DNA of 64,000 bases from Spironucleus salmonicida (GCA_000497125.2 CM035318.1:926001-990000); one strand, 5' to 3'. Shown: positions 1 to 11,865, counted from the first letter of the stretch. Notes: generated by a model not told the origin, from the letters alone. Translations and numbers: made by a program.

Positions 1-352
1 TGGCAGAATTTTTATGTAAGATTCTGGCATGTGGTGACGTGAGGTTCACGTTGGGCTCCGTGTTTAGGTCCCGCTGGCTGTCTGTAATGTAGCTTTTTGC
101 GCAGAAGCTTCTTTCACCGCGCACAGCATGCGCGCTAGAACTCTCATGGCTACCGGCTGGGTTTTGCATAAGCAGCGAGCGGTCGAACGAAATTTCCTGG
201 TGCAGTTTCACTCCTGGGGCCAGCTGTGAGTCGCTTTAACTAATTTCGAACTCGCATTATATCACATCATCTAGAGTCTGCTGGTCTGATAGCTGTTGAT
301 ACCTCTCGATATCGAAGGACTCGTCTTGGATGTTCGACGAGAAGGAGGACAT
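1..352 (-). CDS. Partial hypothetical protein, N-terminal part
   Basis: The frame is open from an ATG at 352 down to the window edge with TGA as the only stop (117 codons; the C-terminus lies outside). The visible part is hydrophilic, rich in Ser, Gln and Asp, starts MSSFSSNIQDESF and has no membrane segment. TAA and TAG codons occur in frame as Gln. It is transcribed divergently from the gene at 557 across about 200 bp of AT-rich DNA. I do not recognise the family. Confidence 0.6.
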
Positions 353-556
353 TTCGTCTAAAATAATTTGTTTATAATAATATATAATAATAATAAAAAG
401 TTCATGCAGTTTGGCGCTTGGGTTTCGGCCAAACCAAGTGAGTTTCTTAGCGTAAGAACTGTGTATGTGATGAAATGGCGGTATTGCAAAGCTGTAGATT
501 TTTAAAATAATAAATAGATTTTACAATATAATATTATAATTATCGTTAAATTATAA
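353..556. promoter_or_regulatory. AT-rich divergent intergenic region
   Basis: About 200 bp of A/T-rich DNA, with runs such as TATAATAATAATAAAAAG, lies between two divergent start codons (352 minus, 557 plus) in otherwise GC-rich surroundings. It presumably holds both promoters; no specific site can be defined from one sequence. Confidence 0.4.
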
Positions 557-2344
557 ATGCTATCGTCGCTGGAGATCTTAGCGATGATTAACGGCCCCTG
601 CCCACCACCGCAGGAGGAGCAAGCGCAGATGCTAGTAGACTAGCAGTAACATGTGATCGGGAGGCTTAAACGGCTCGTGCTAGCCTAAAAAGAGCAGATT
701 AAACTCAAAAACGACGAAATAAACAGCCTACGGCACCAGCTGGGCCTGGATCCCATTATTTTTGCTGTTCCTGCTGGATCCTAGAGCGCTCGTAGCGTGG
801 CACTGCCGTAGCCAGTAAAAGCAAACTTTCCAGGTCGCGCGTAACAGCATGCTATGGAATCAGAAAATGCCCACTCAACCTCACATATTGGTCGTAGCCA
901 GCTTTAGGCGCCGGAAACTGCCGCAGATAGCCAATTTTCCGAACTGCTACTCTCCAATATTTCGCTTTTCGGCGTCCCGGCACACGTCCGTGGCCTCCAG
1001 CCGGTGCTCTTCGAACGCACCCTGGAGATATGTCGTGCTTTCACGCGGCGTGATTATAGTATCTCCTTGGCTATTTCCAGCGCCGAGCTGACCCAAATTA
1101 TGGAAAATGTTCCAGAAATCAACTGCAAAATCGACCAGCGCGACAGCGGGCTCGCGCTGTCCGATTTTGTGCCTTTTGACGTGCAGCGGGCACTGCGCGA
1201 TGTGACCGATGCCCACAACCCGCTACCGTCCGCAGTCGAGTTTGCGCTGAACTCGGCCGCTGATGCGACCCAGGGCGACGTATCCGCCGTCTTCGAAACT
1301 AGGGTCGGTAGCGCAGCCGCGTTCGCGCGGGCTGTGTGGCTAATTTTGGCTCATTGCGGGCTCAAGAGCGAGATCGTTGAAGGAAAAATCCTGATCTCCG
1401 GCTCCCGCCAGGTCATTGACCTCGCCGCACCAGCTGCGCTCTTCAGCGAAAAATTCGACATTTTCGACGAAAATTCACGCGTGCTAGCCCTTATATCAGA
1501 TCGACAAAAGTTCATTATCACGCAGAATTTCGACTCTGCCTCCATACCCGAGAACGCGCCTTATATCACTTAAAACTATCAGTTTTACAGCATTTTGACG
1601 CTCCAATTTTCCGCTCCTTTTGTCCCCCAGAAGGTCGATCTGCAGCCTGAAATTTCGAATTTTACGGCCTTCGGGATCCCGGCGTCGCTACGCGTCGGGA
1701 AGCCTGCGAATTTCGAGGAGGTCTGCCTCCAAATATACCGAAATTTCACGCTCCATCCTGCTAGCTTCCTGCCCGAAATCAGCGAAAACGTCGGCGACTT
1801 GCGGAGCTACCTGGCGGATTTGCAGGCCAAAACGAGCGACTGGCTGCTGCTCCTGCGACGCCTGCACCCCGCCACGCTTGCGGCGGAAATGGTGCTGAAT
1901 GGAGAGCGCCTGACGCGCTCTGCGCGCGTTTTCGACCTCCAGTACCTGCTCCAGCGTGCTGGCGTTTTGAGCTTCGCGGTGCGTGAAACCAGCTTACTTT
2001 TCGCAGGTGGAAGGGGTGTGGAAGGGGTTTTCGAGCTCAACCTCGCAGGGGGCGACCTGTTCGCGGTGAGCGCGCGGGAGGTCCAGGGGCACTTCGTGGG
2101 GCGCTTTGACGCATTTGACGCGCTCAGCGCAGCTGCAGACGTGGAGATTCTGCGCACGCAGACGCGCATTCTGCGTCGCAGCGCATCTGCGGAGGTGCTG
2201 GAGGAGCTTGCACAGGCGCTCGCGGTGGCTGGCGGCGTGCGGGAACTCACGGTGCAGCAGTTCGCTGGTTACTCCGTATATGAGGTCGTGCGCGGCGCGC
2301 TCGCGGCCGGGGAGTGCGTGCGCGTTGTGGAGCGTTTAGAGTGA
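557..2344 (+). CDS. Hypothetical 595-aa protein with N-terminal coiled coil
   Basis: One open frame of 596 codons runs from ATG 557 to TGA 2342-2344; several TAA/TAG codons inside are read as Gln, for example at about 1571. Residues about 20-55 (VIGRLKRLVLAQKEQIKLKN) look like a coiled coil. The rest is GC-rich and Leu/Ala/Arg-rich without membrane segments. The stop sits in GAGTGAGC, the AGTGA context seen at many stops here. It converges on the UBR gene with about 180 bp between stops. I do not recognise the family; a later ATG is possible. Confidence 0.75.
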
Positions 2345-2523
2345 GCATTTGGATTGCAGAAAAATGAGCTAGGTCGTTTTTTAGTTTAAAAAGCGATGCG
2401 CTGCTGCAATAGCTTGGGAGCATGATAAAAATTGCGCGCACTTCGTATTAATCCGTTTCCAGGCCTAAAGCGGCGGGTTAGTTTGCTATATTTATTTTAC
2501 GCCTGCATTGGAAAATATATCCC

Positions 2524-5500
2524 TCACTGCATCAGCTCCCGCACGAAGCGCGCAAACGGCACCACCTGACGCCCGACGTCCAGCTCTGCTGTCCGCGCAC
2601 GCAGCAGCTGGTCAGCCAGCCCCTGTAGTAGTGCTTGGTCCAGAGTCATCCCGCAGCGGCGCGCGGCCCCGAAGTCCGCCTCACCCCCCGCATCACGGTA
2701 TGGTCCCGCCGCTAGGAACGTAAAGTTTGGCAGATCTGGGATCACTATCAAGTTGCGTGAGACTGCATAGTAACCCCCCGCGATAAAGCAGCGCTTCTGG
2801 TGGTAGTAGATCCGCTGCAGGCTCTCGCAACGAAGGCAGATCACGGTGCCGCAGAAGAGGCATACCAGACTATACTTAAGTGCAGCGCACCCAGTGCAGG
2901 GCTGCAGCGCCTTCAGAAGCGTCGCGTGGCTGTCCGTGAACTGGAACGCCAGGCGCAGGCAGTTTGGCTGCGGCAAGTCCGCCTCCCGCACGCGTCGTAG
3001 CAGCGCCAAAAATGGTTCCGAAAGGGACGGTGTCACCGTGAGCTCCCGCTCCACTAAGCCACCCTCGTGCTGCTAGCCGAAGAAATCAGCTCTGGCAGCC
3101 GCTCCCAGCAGAGCCGTCCAGACGGCTGCACTTCCGCGGAAAGGCTTCTTAGACCGCGCGGTGCCGAAAAAGACCAAGAACCGGAACTCCGCCTGCTATG
3201 CGATCCACACGTCTGGGTTCTACGCTAGATTATCGAACAGGAGCTCGAAGTTCGCGTGCTCGCTCTCGAGGCTGACGAGTGCGCGATGGGTCATCACGTG
3301 CAGCAGGAAGCGCGCCATCAGCACCAATGAGGCAGCGCAGTTCACCGCCTGCGCGATTTCGCGGTTTTGTAGCACTGCCAGAAGTACACCGCTCATAGCC
3401 GTGTCTGCGAGTACATTGACACAGCGTAAGCCCTCAAACTGGAATATCTCACGAGGCGTGAAATGTGCGGCGTTACGTGCAGCTAGAGCCTCCCGCGTGA
3501 GCGCTAAATCGCCATCACCGAGCATATCCGCCAAGAACGCTACGCGGACCAGCGGGTCGTCAATGGGCTCAGCGCCGAACTGCTGGTAGCTCTGTAGGAT
3601 CTGAGAGGTAGTGAATAACACCGTTTTCAAGTTTTGCAGTTCATCGTCGCAGAAGCGCACTGGGAGTGCAATCGGCGAGACGCGCCGGCAGACGCTACAG
3701 ACGAGAGAATGCATAATGTGCTGCTTCTGGTTGCAAAATGCGTGCGCGAGGTGCCCGCAAGCATTGAGGTACAATGCGACGAAGTTCTGGCTGAGCGGGT
3801 AAAAATCTGTGCAGAGCGTGCTGTTCTTGAAGACCGATGCTGTGAGGTGCGAACCGGAGAGCCCGGAGAAGCCTGTCTGTGTTGGCCGCGTGTATTCCTT
3901 TTTTACAGTCCGGAGCGCCAAGTTGAGCGTCTTCTGGGGAAACTCGAAGAAAATGAAGTTCTGGGGAGTGACCTCGCTCCCTAAGAGCCGGTGTAGCGCT
4001 GATGTGGGTTGTAACAGTGCCAGCTGGCAGAGTGGCTCGACCTTGTCCTGCTCCTGACAGATCGTGCAGCCACCAAACTTTAATTATTCAGATTCTTAAT
4101 TTTTACTTTGGTGCAATGGTTAGCTACATGACTAATTTAGCAAGAGCTCGCTGGTTCGACTCTGCTATTTGGTGGATTTTAGCGATTCAAGTCGGCTCTT
4201 TAGAGAGATTTTCGACTACACAATTTGCGTTTTAGCAGTTTCGGCTACTAACGATTGCGCGATCCTGGGAAGCTGCAGATGATGCAGCCGGTCCGCTAGA
4301 CCCATATCTAAGCACGTTCGGCTCAGAATTAGAAGTGCATTGGAGCCAATTTTGGAAGCCATTTCCTGGTTTTAGAGCTTGTCCAACAGGTAGAACACGA
4401 GGGACTCGAATTCTGGTAATTTCAGAAAAGTCTGATACAGGCCAGAAAACTCGTGCATCTGTGCCATACAGGCCGGAAATTTGGTCTTTTCGAAACTCTG
4501 CGTCTCGTAGTAAAATCCAAGTTGTCCTGAGTCTGCGAAAAACGGATCGTAAAAGGAGAGGCCTTCAAGTAGTTCTGGTTTGATAGTGAACGTTATTGTC
4601 ACGCTGTCGGTGGAGTACAGACGGAACACATGCTCAGCTTTTTGTTCGTTTGCAATTTTTCTCAACATTGATTTTAGGTAATCCGGGGAATAGTAGGGCT
4701 CTTCGTCAAATGCTGACGTTATTTAGCTGAAGGTGGGGTTATCATGGGCGATTAAAAATTAAATTAAATAGTTTTGAACATATGCGTCGATAGATGGAAT
4801 ATTAAGCGATTTAAAAGTAACAATATTGATAAATTTAACAAAGTCTATAAGCATTTTTATCTTTCTGGTCTCGTCTTCTTTGTTTTCATCAATAACTAAC
4901 TTTTAATGGTCAAAGTCATAGAATCCGAACAAGTGTAAAGTTTAGTAAAACCATTAAACGGCAGTAGAATTATCATAAGAAAAATTTAGTATTAAAATCT
5001 ATTAAGCTAATTAATACTGATGATACGCATCATAGAACATTGTTTTCTACTACTAATTAAAAATATATTCCAAGAAAAACTCAACCTTTTCACCCAACCT
5101 TCGGAAACCTTAAGATTAAAAAATTGACTTTGAAACTATTACATTGGTAGCAAAAATATTTAAAGTATTAAGCACCTCGGAAACTTCTAAATTCATAGCT
5201 TATATTTCGATTGATAATAATTCTGCTAATGGTAACTCATACCCCGTTATATCTTAATTATGATATGTGCTATATACATCTAAGATTTAAGCCAAAAATG
5301 CAGTTAATGAATTTTAGATTTGATGGTACGTTTCTTTTGTATTTTTATCAGCTTCATCAAATTTAGAATTATATTAATGCAAATAAAGTCGACTTAACTT
5401 TTAAAAATGATCTTTGCTATTTTAAAATCCAAACTGTTGACTTTTAGAATGAATGAATATTAACTAAACTAAATATTAAATCATTTGTTTAATAGACATT

Positions 5501-6954
5501 ATATTTTTAGGATCATATGTAATTTCTTATATAACTTATGTAACTTTTTAGACTTGAGGAAGCAGCTCATTTTTTTAGTAAAACTACGAAAAAAACCATT
5601 AAAATTAAAACCATTAAAATTATTTTCGCTAATGATTAAATAAATAGAGCGACTAATAAATACCTTCATCATTTTATGGATCACGCAAAACAAACCTTGG
5701 TAATTAAAGATAAGCAAAAAAAGAAAACGATAATAATATATGGAAACATGTAAGCTTTCCATTTAAAATTTACTATATAAAATATGGTTATTTCTAACTA
5801 TATTAGAATGTCTCTATTTTATTTAATTAATCCATTAAGATATGTTATTAATCCTTAACTGCAAACTAATATGAATCTATTGGTTATAAATTCCGTGTAA
5901 TGATAAACATTATTTCTAATCGTTCGGTAATATTTTAACAAATTTAAGTATCTTATAAACTCAAAACTTCATAAGATAATTCTTTGTATATGTTACTAAA
6001 ATCATAATTGGAATTTATTTTAGCTTCACAAAAAGAAAAATCATGAATAAATGAAATAATATTTGTAATTTCAAAAAATTATGAAACCTACAATTATTAG
6101 TTGCTAATATTTATACAGTTATGGCTTTAGGCAATTACATTACTCCAAACATCATCATATGGTTGCTTATTTAACATTTTTTACACTAGTAATAATTATT
6201 TAAAGCAAAATAGCTCTGATATTTTTTATCTATATAATTGCTAGCCACTAAATTCATTTACTAAAAAAAGTTAAAATTCATTTGTTATTAATTTTATATC
6301 ATCCCTAAGATTATTAAATGCAAAAAACATTAAAATGAATGGGCCTTAGAACAAATTAAACTATTAAGTTAAAGAATTTTAGGTATAATCTATAGAGTTA
6401 CAATAAAATAAACTATTAGCCAAATCTTACTATAAAAGTGTCTCAATCTTAGTATTTTAATCAAATTGTGAATATGTTATAATCTTAGCAAATACATTCC
6501 ATATAACTTCAGATTTTGACGGTTACAAAATCTACAGTAAAAAACTTAAAATAATTGAAAGTGCACTTTTAGCAATTTATTATGTATCCTAGTCTTCGAA
6601 TAATATAATATTAACTAAATACTATATAGAATACGTTAGGTAGAAAAGTTAAGAGGTCAACCTAATCATTTGATAGTTCTATTGCTCCTATTCTAAATAT
6701 TCATTCATATCTTAGTGTTTATGTTATTTACAAAAACCAATTGGATTAATAGCTTCGATATACCCACAATCACACATTCCTTAACCATATGAGTATGTAT
6801 AAAAATGATCTTAGTGAAAGTTTTCATCAAAACATTAACAACAATATGTAGAATTTCTATCATTAGAGCAAGTAAGACACTTAAACTACAAACCATGTAT
6901 ATGTTTACCGCATGTTGGAGTAGCAGCTGATTCATTAATTTACTCCAGTGACAT
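2524..6954 (-). CDS. UBR1-type E3 ubiquitin ligase (N-recognin), 1,476 aa
   Basis: This gene should recognise destabilising N-terminal residues and ubiquitinate the substrate. One frame of 1,477 codons runs from ATG 6954 to TGA 2524-2526. Near the N-terminus (residues about 15-82) is a UBR-box zinc finger: CGKHIHG, CLTC, CCQCF, HQDHF, CDCG and a final CKQHKH. A RING-type domain starts near residue 963 (CTICQEQ, then PLCQLALLQPTSAL) and resumes near 1066 (CGHLAHAFC, CSVCRR). The C-terminal region (CLFCGTVICLRC, ending APYRDAGGEAD-like as GPYRDAGGEADFG) matches the UBR1 autoinhibitory cap. Many Gln codons are TAA/TAG. Base composition changes sharply inside the gene: AT-rich above about 4.7 kb and GC-rich below about 4.08 kb. 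It is shorter than animal UBR1 (about 1,750 aa). Confidence 0.9.
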
Positions 6955-7483
6955 GTTATAATATTTTGAAGACTATGGAAAAACTTACAATAAAAAATAA
7001 CTCAGTAACTAGGTTTAATCAATAGGAATAGTTAATTATGATTATTATAAAGCGTTAATAACTGTTAAATCAGATAAACTAGAAAATGTATTTAATATAG
7101 AGGTCAAGCTCATTTAATAATAACAATTAATATTATTAAATATACTACTGCTTCACATAATAATTAAATGAATTTGGAAATTGAAAACCTAGTTTTATAG
7201 ACTATAATCGACTAACAATAACAACTTAAAATATAACTACTCTAAGAATTAAATAGATTAACTTAAGAGAAAGTTACAATATAAAAGAGCAAAATTCGAT
7301 GTAATACTAAATCAAAGGTCACACTAGACTTAAGCTAGAAATAGTTATTACTTATATAAGCTGAGAATTGCAGAAGGACTTTGAATTATAAATTATGTGA
7401 ATGAGTTTAATATCTAGGTTTTCACTATCGTATTATTATATAGATTATATGATCTTTCCAAATTTTCCCCTTCAAATTTTAAA
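6955..7483. other. AT-rich intergenic region, divergent UBR / NEK promoters
   Basis: This 529-bp AT-rich stretch separates the divergent start codons of the UBR ligase and the NEK kinase. I see no coding frame, RNA gene or clear repeat. ATATTATAAC lies just upstream of the UBR start and an A/T stretch just upstream of the kinase ATG. Confidence 0.5.
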
Positions 7484-8581
7484 ATGTCAGTACATGCTGA
7501 TTATTAAACTATGAATCTTTTAGGCTAGGGTTCATTCGGAAAAGTCTATAAAGTACAATCTCGTCGTGATGGTAAAATCTATGCCATGAAAGAGATTAAT
7601 TATTCCAAAATGAAAACGAAAGAAAAAGAACTGTTAGTTTCTGAAGTAAATCTCTTACGTAAGCTGGACCACTAGTCTATTGTAAAGTATGTAGATCGGT
7701 ACTAGGACAAAAATCTCTCTACAATCTACATTGTCATGGAACTTTGTCAGGCGGGTGATCTTTCGAAGTTTATTAAGACTCGCAAAACCTAATAAAAATA
7801 CATAGAAGAAGAGCTAGTGTGGACTATTTTCTTATAAGTGCTATAAGCCGTTGACTATTGCCACCATCCTCCACCAACTTCTCAATTAACCCAAAAGCTA
7901 ATTAACCGTGATTTGAAACCCGCAAACGTCTTTTTAACAGATCAAAGAACCATAAAAGTCGGCGATTTTGGTCTCTGCAGAACCCTAGGTGACCAATCAA
8001 TCGCTAAAACCAACGTAGGAACGCCCCTTTATATGGCGCCTGAACTCTTAGAAAACAAACCGTACAACGAAAAGGTTGACATCTGGTCTCTAGGCTGCAT
8101 TTTGTATGAGATGTGCGCCTTATAACCTCCATATGTAGCAACCTCAATGGACTCTTTAAAGCTCAAAGTAGCACGCGGAATCCGCCCGTTCATTCCAGCT
8201 CACTATTCGAAAGAACTCAAGGAAACGATCGACGCAATGCTCCACAAGGACTTCAACAGAAGAGTCGGCACCAAAGACGTTCTGGCGATGCCTTGGATCC
8301 AGAAAATGGTCAACGCGATGGTCCCAAAACCGCAAGTTAATTAGGTCGAACAAGTCCCTCAGAAGACGGTAACAGCCCCTTTCAAACCCGCCTGGCAGAA
8401 GCCTTCCTATAACTACGTTTTCGGTTTCGACGGAATGAGCAAAAACAACGCAGTTTTGTGGGAGCAGCAGCTGAAGCTCAAAGAATCGGAACTTGAGAAA
8501 TTCGAAAAAGTCATCGATGAGAAGGAAAAATATGCGAAGGAAAGATGCGCGCAGTTGGGCATTGGCTACGACTGGATTTGA
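7484..8581 (+). CDS. NEK (NIMA-related) Ser/Thr protein kinase, 365 aa
   Basis: NEK kinases act on flagella, basal bodies and mitosis. The single frame runs from ATG 7484 to TGA 8579-8581. The glycine loop GQGSFG (residues 14-19) has TAG as its Gln; the lysine is in YAMKEI (K36). The catalytic loop reads NRDLKPAN (D143), so the usual His of HRD is Asn. DFG is at about 161, and GTPLYMAPE and VDIWSLGCILYEMCALQPPY follow. An insertion before the catalytic loop (CHHPPPTSQLTQK) recalls NEK2 kinases. The roughly 80-residue tail is charged and coiled-coil-like. Diplomonads are known for expanded NEK families. Confidence 0.92.
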
Positions 8582-8605
8582 GCATCTGCGAGTGAAAGTT
8601 GTCAA

Positions 8606-9213
8606 ATGTTAGTTTTGGTGTATAATAATGAAGCAGAAAAGAAGGAGTGGAAAGCTAAATTTGCAGATTTTGGGAGGAATGAAAAATTGACCGGGTGGTT
8701 GAAAATGGATAAAAAGAGGTTATCAGTGCCTTTTGAAAGAGTCAGATGGGGGAAAATAGGTAGTTAAATTTCGAAATTTCGGTTTGATTTGTAATAATTA
8801 TAAAACGAGCTAAATTTACTTTGGAAAAATTACTGCTAATAGCACCTGGAAATGAAGAAGCAAATAATTTTTTAACTGGTTTCTATTAAATAAAATTTGC
8901 TATTTTACTTGATAGGTTAGACTGATTTCAAGTACAAAATACGCTGAAAATGAACTGTTTGCAATGAGACTTTTGATGAGGTTCTGAAATTATATTAGGT
9001 GCTAAGAATGTGAGGTAAAAGATTATAGAAACTGGCGATTTATCTTATTTTGCATATTAACATACATTCAGTTTAATATATGGCTAGTAAGTTTATTACA
9101 GTTTTGTTGATCCGGAAAATGAAAAAGAACGTAAAGAGATAATTTAATTCGTATCTGATGAAATTAACTACTAGGTATTAAAAATAAAAATATATATTCT
9201 ACATATAGAATGA
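8606..9213 (+). CDS. Hypothetical gene, split frames (introns or degraded)
   Basis: Coding-like sequence continues across the region but changes frame. The first part begins MLVLVYNNEAEKKEWKAKF and runs to VRWGKI. Splicing out a GT...AG segment at 8760-8809 (50 nt) joins it to AKFTLEKLLLIAPGNEEANN in another frame. Further downstream, KYAENELFAMRL and IIETGDLSYFAYQHTFSLIY lie in shifted frames and end at TGA 9211-9213. The later breaks do not resolve cleanly; very short GT...AG candidates of 17-18 nt exist. Without splicing the first frame ends at TGA 8945. It could be an intron-containing gene or a pseudogene. I do not recognise the product. Confidence 0.45.
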
Positions 9214-9672
9214 ATACAGTTAAATTAATTTATACAATTTTAATATTATAATTCAGGTAATTAACTTCAACAATTTAAATTATGTTTCTCTAAATATATA
9301 ACGTATTCATTGTTAATATTAATAACGGGTACCTTTGGATATTTAGCATAGTATTTTTAGATATAGATTTATTTCTCTTACTTATAATTAGCACTATATA
9401 TAACCTATTTATACCTAAAATTAAATATCATTAATGTAGAAGGTACGACCATGTTAACTGGAACCATTTTTGCCAAAGTGCATTAGCAAGCCACGTTTTA
9501 ATTTTTCATCTAAAATATCTGATGTTAAGAAACCAATTAATACATAGCGCTATAAGAAGTGTATTAGATGCCCGTCGATATTTGATGATTTAGAACAAGT
9601 AAAGCTGATATTATCATAAAGAGCAAAACCTTCGTTAAATCAAAGAACCGAATTACTGATAGACTGATTTCC
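9214..9672. other. AT-rich intergenic, nothing recognised
   Basis: AT-rich DNA between the stop of the split gene at 8606-9213 and the stop of the CS-domain gene. No coding frame or RNA gene is evident. Confidence 0.4.
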
Positions 9673-10905
9673 TCACTCAAAGCAATCGGCAAGGTCCGGA
9701 TTACAGAAATTCAGCACCTGGCCCCTGAACGAGAAAGCAACTCCAGATGGAGGCAAAACCTCTAACCCCTCTTCAAGATTTTAAGCACTGGCAATCTCGC
9801 GCTACTTCTCTGTTTTCATTTTTTCCTTCAGAAGTTGCTCAAACGTAAGCGACGTATCAACCTTCTAAACAGGTTTTTGCGGCCTCTCGACCTTCTAAAC
9901 GCCCCATCCTGAGGCAGCTTATGCGATCTCAGGAGCGTTCGCTGAAATGACTGGTTTCTCAGCCATTTTTTCCACTAACTTCTCAATCTCATTTTCCACA
10001 ACGTCAACGGGCTTGGACTCGTAGTGCCTTTCGGGGGTTATCTGCTTCGAAAAATCACTGAAAATCGCGTTCTTGTCTTTGACGATGGGAACCACAATTT
10101 AGAGCACCTACGCATCCTTGAACTTCGGGTTTTTGACCATTTTGGCCACCACCTGCTTGGCATTCATCGCCTGCGCGATGTCCTTCTGCAGCACGCGATC
10201 CCCGACGGTGACCTTGATGAAGCGCTCCTGGACCTCCAGCTTAACGCTTTTGGGATCAATTTCAGCCGGAATTCCGACCTCCAACTTGACCTTATCGGCG
10301 CCCCTGATTTCCTGAATGTTGACCCGCTCGTCCTGCATGTAGTCCGCGTAATCCGTATTCTGCACGTAGCTGAGCACGCTCTCGAGCTCCTCACCCGCTC
10401 CGAAATCCCGCTTCATCTGCTCGACCTCGGCGACCAAATGGTCGAGTTTCGAGAAGTCCTCCGCCGGGCCCTTCTGCGCAATGCTTTCGTACACGCTCTC
10501 GAGCCCCCTGGCCCTCTGGAGCAGCAGCTGCTCCTCGGTACGCTCCCGCTCGGCGCGCTCCAAAGCTGCCTTCGTGCCCTTCTGCGTCTTCCGGAGGGCC
10601 ACTTTGCCGCTGGCGGTTTTGGGCGTTTTGTCTGCGAATTTTACCGGTTTCGGGGGGTTCTGGACCTCCTCGACCACCTGCTGCGCCGCCGCCATCGCCT
10701 CCGCCTCAGAGAGCTGCTTTTCGAAGTCCTTCCGCGAGGTTTCGCTCTGCATTTCCTTCGCGAATTCCGCGAAAATCTCCTGGAACTCGGGCTTCTCGAA
10801 GGCCTTCTCGAAGCGGGAGGCCTCGTCGGGGGTGAGCTTCTGCTTCATCGCCGAGTCCGACATCGACTGGCTGAAGAGCTGGGAAAATTCGGCTGGGTTG
10901 AACAT
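9673..10905 (-). CDS. CS-domain protein, PIH1/kintoun-like (410 aa)
   Basis: The frame is open from ATG 10905 to TGA 9673-9675. The N-terminal part (residues 25-75) has the look of the start of PIH1/kintoun proteins, including FEKPEFQEIFAEFAKEMQSE, followed by a charged coiled-coil stretch. Residues about 205-265 (VKLEVGIPAEIDPKSVKLEV, then RFIKVTVGD) resemble a CS (p23/alpha-crystallin) beta-sandwich. PIH-family proteins with CS domains are HSP90 co-chaperones that preassemble axonemal dyneins; I infer such a role, but a canonical central PIH1 core is not obvious. The 5' two thirds are GC-rich and the 3' end is less so. TAG and TAA Gln codons cluster near the 3' end. Confidence 0.7.
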
Positions 10906-11096
10906 ATTGCGAATGTGGAAGGGAAAATATAATACTTCTTTTCACTATATAATAATGCTAAAAATCGAAATTGGAATTAGATTTTACGTTTTCCACTGGA
11001 AGTCCAGATTGACCGTTCGCAGTGCGTATGCGAATTCGCGCGAAGTTGCTGCAGGGCGGCACATGCCAAGGCGTTACTGGCTGCAATTCGCAGTTT

Positions 11097-11492
11097 TCAG
11101 CCGATGCGCTGGACGCGCGAAATGAAGATTCCTTCCGGCAGCAGCGGGCTCTCATGCCCAGTCTGCGTCACTGCATCTGCCCGCATTAGCGTTTTCCCAC
11201 TCCTTTTTAGCGCACTGGCGCACGCCGTTATATCACATAGCAGACAGCCCAGAACCAGCGCCTCCTGCACTTTTTAGCAGTGCCGCGCGTTGATGTACGC
11301 GAAGAATACTGTGCTAAGGCCCACGAGCGCCGCGCGCTCGCCAGGGACCACTTTCAGTCTTCTCGCGACGAGCGGTTTTTCCTGCAGAATTCGCGTCCCC
11401 AAAATGCAGCTGATTTGGCCGTAAAGGGAGATTTTTCGCAGGTTTAGCGCGGTCGTGAGCAGCGCTAGAAGGCAAATGGCGCTTGCGAGCAT
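11097..11492 (-). CDS. Small membrane protein, 131 aa
   Basis: The frame runs from ATG 11492 to TGA 11097-11099 and is closed upstream by TGA with no other Met. The N-terminus LASAICLLALLTTAL is hydrophobic; two or three more hydrophobic segments follow (VGLSTVFFAYI, VLGCLLCDITACAS), giving perhaps three or four membrane passes. One in-frame TAA is read as Gln. The family is not recognised. Confidence 0.5.
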
Positions 11493-11604
11493 TCCCTGGG
11501 CTCGCAGGCAAGTAAAAACGTTTGTTGGCCACTCCGAATCTGGAGAAGATTTTAACTATATAGGGATATATAAGCAGGTGTAGAATCACTCAAGTAAAAA
11601 GAAA

Positions 11605-11865
11605 ATGAAAGCCCAAGTAGTGCGTGCCACACGCGACACAATGACGCCAGATGCGGAGTCCTCCGCCTACCTGGAGTCTACTGGACGCTTTCTACCGCTA
11701 GAGACCACTTTCTCGCTCATATTGAGAGTACGGAGCCAGATGCAGATGCTGCGGAGCTTAGAAGACCGCGTTGGAAAGGTTGAGCAGTAGGCGGCTGCGG
11801 TGGCTGATACTTGCCGTATCCTGAACCAAAACAACCTTGAGCTCTATTTCGCGCTCGAGGAGTGA
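11605..11865 (+). CDS. Small coiled-coil protein, 86 aa
   Basis: ATG 11605 to TGA 11863-11865, with a TAG Gln inside. The second half (SQMQMLRSLEDRVGKVEQQA) is predicted by eye to be a coiled coil, as in small subunits of vesicle-tethering or BLOC-like complexes, but no family signature is seen. The stop lies in GAGGAGTGAGTTG, which could also be read as a GTGAGT splice donor; splicing to the AG at about 11893 would extend the frame toward the neighbouring gene. The unspliced reading is simpler. Confidence 0.5.

Noticed and set aside
4100-4180. tRNA-like stretch with TGGTTAG and GGTTCGACTC
   Set aside because: T-arm and acceptor stems do not pair, and the segment lies inside the open UBR frame.
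2524-6954. Separate short ORFs of 66-233 aa along the minus strand
   Set aside because: They are pieces of one 1,476-aa UBR frame, split only if TAA/TAG are treated as stops.
10024-10932. A 302-aa plus-strand ORF rich in Leu and Arg
   Set aside because: Antisense shadow of the CS-domain gene; Leu/His/Arg-rich composition is typical of antisense of charged coiled-coil coding DNA.
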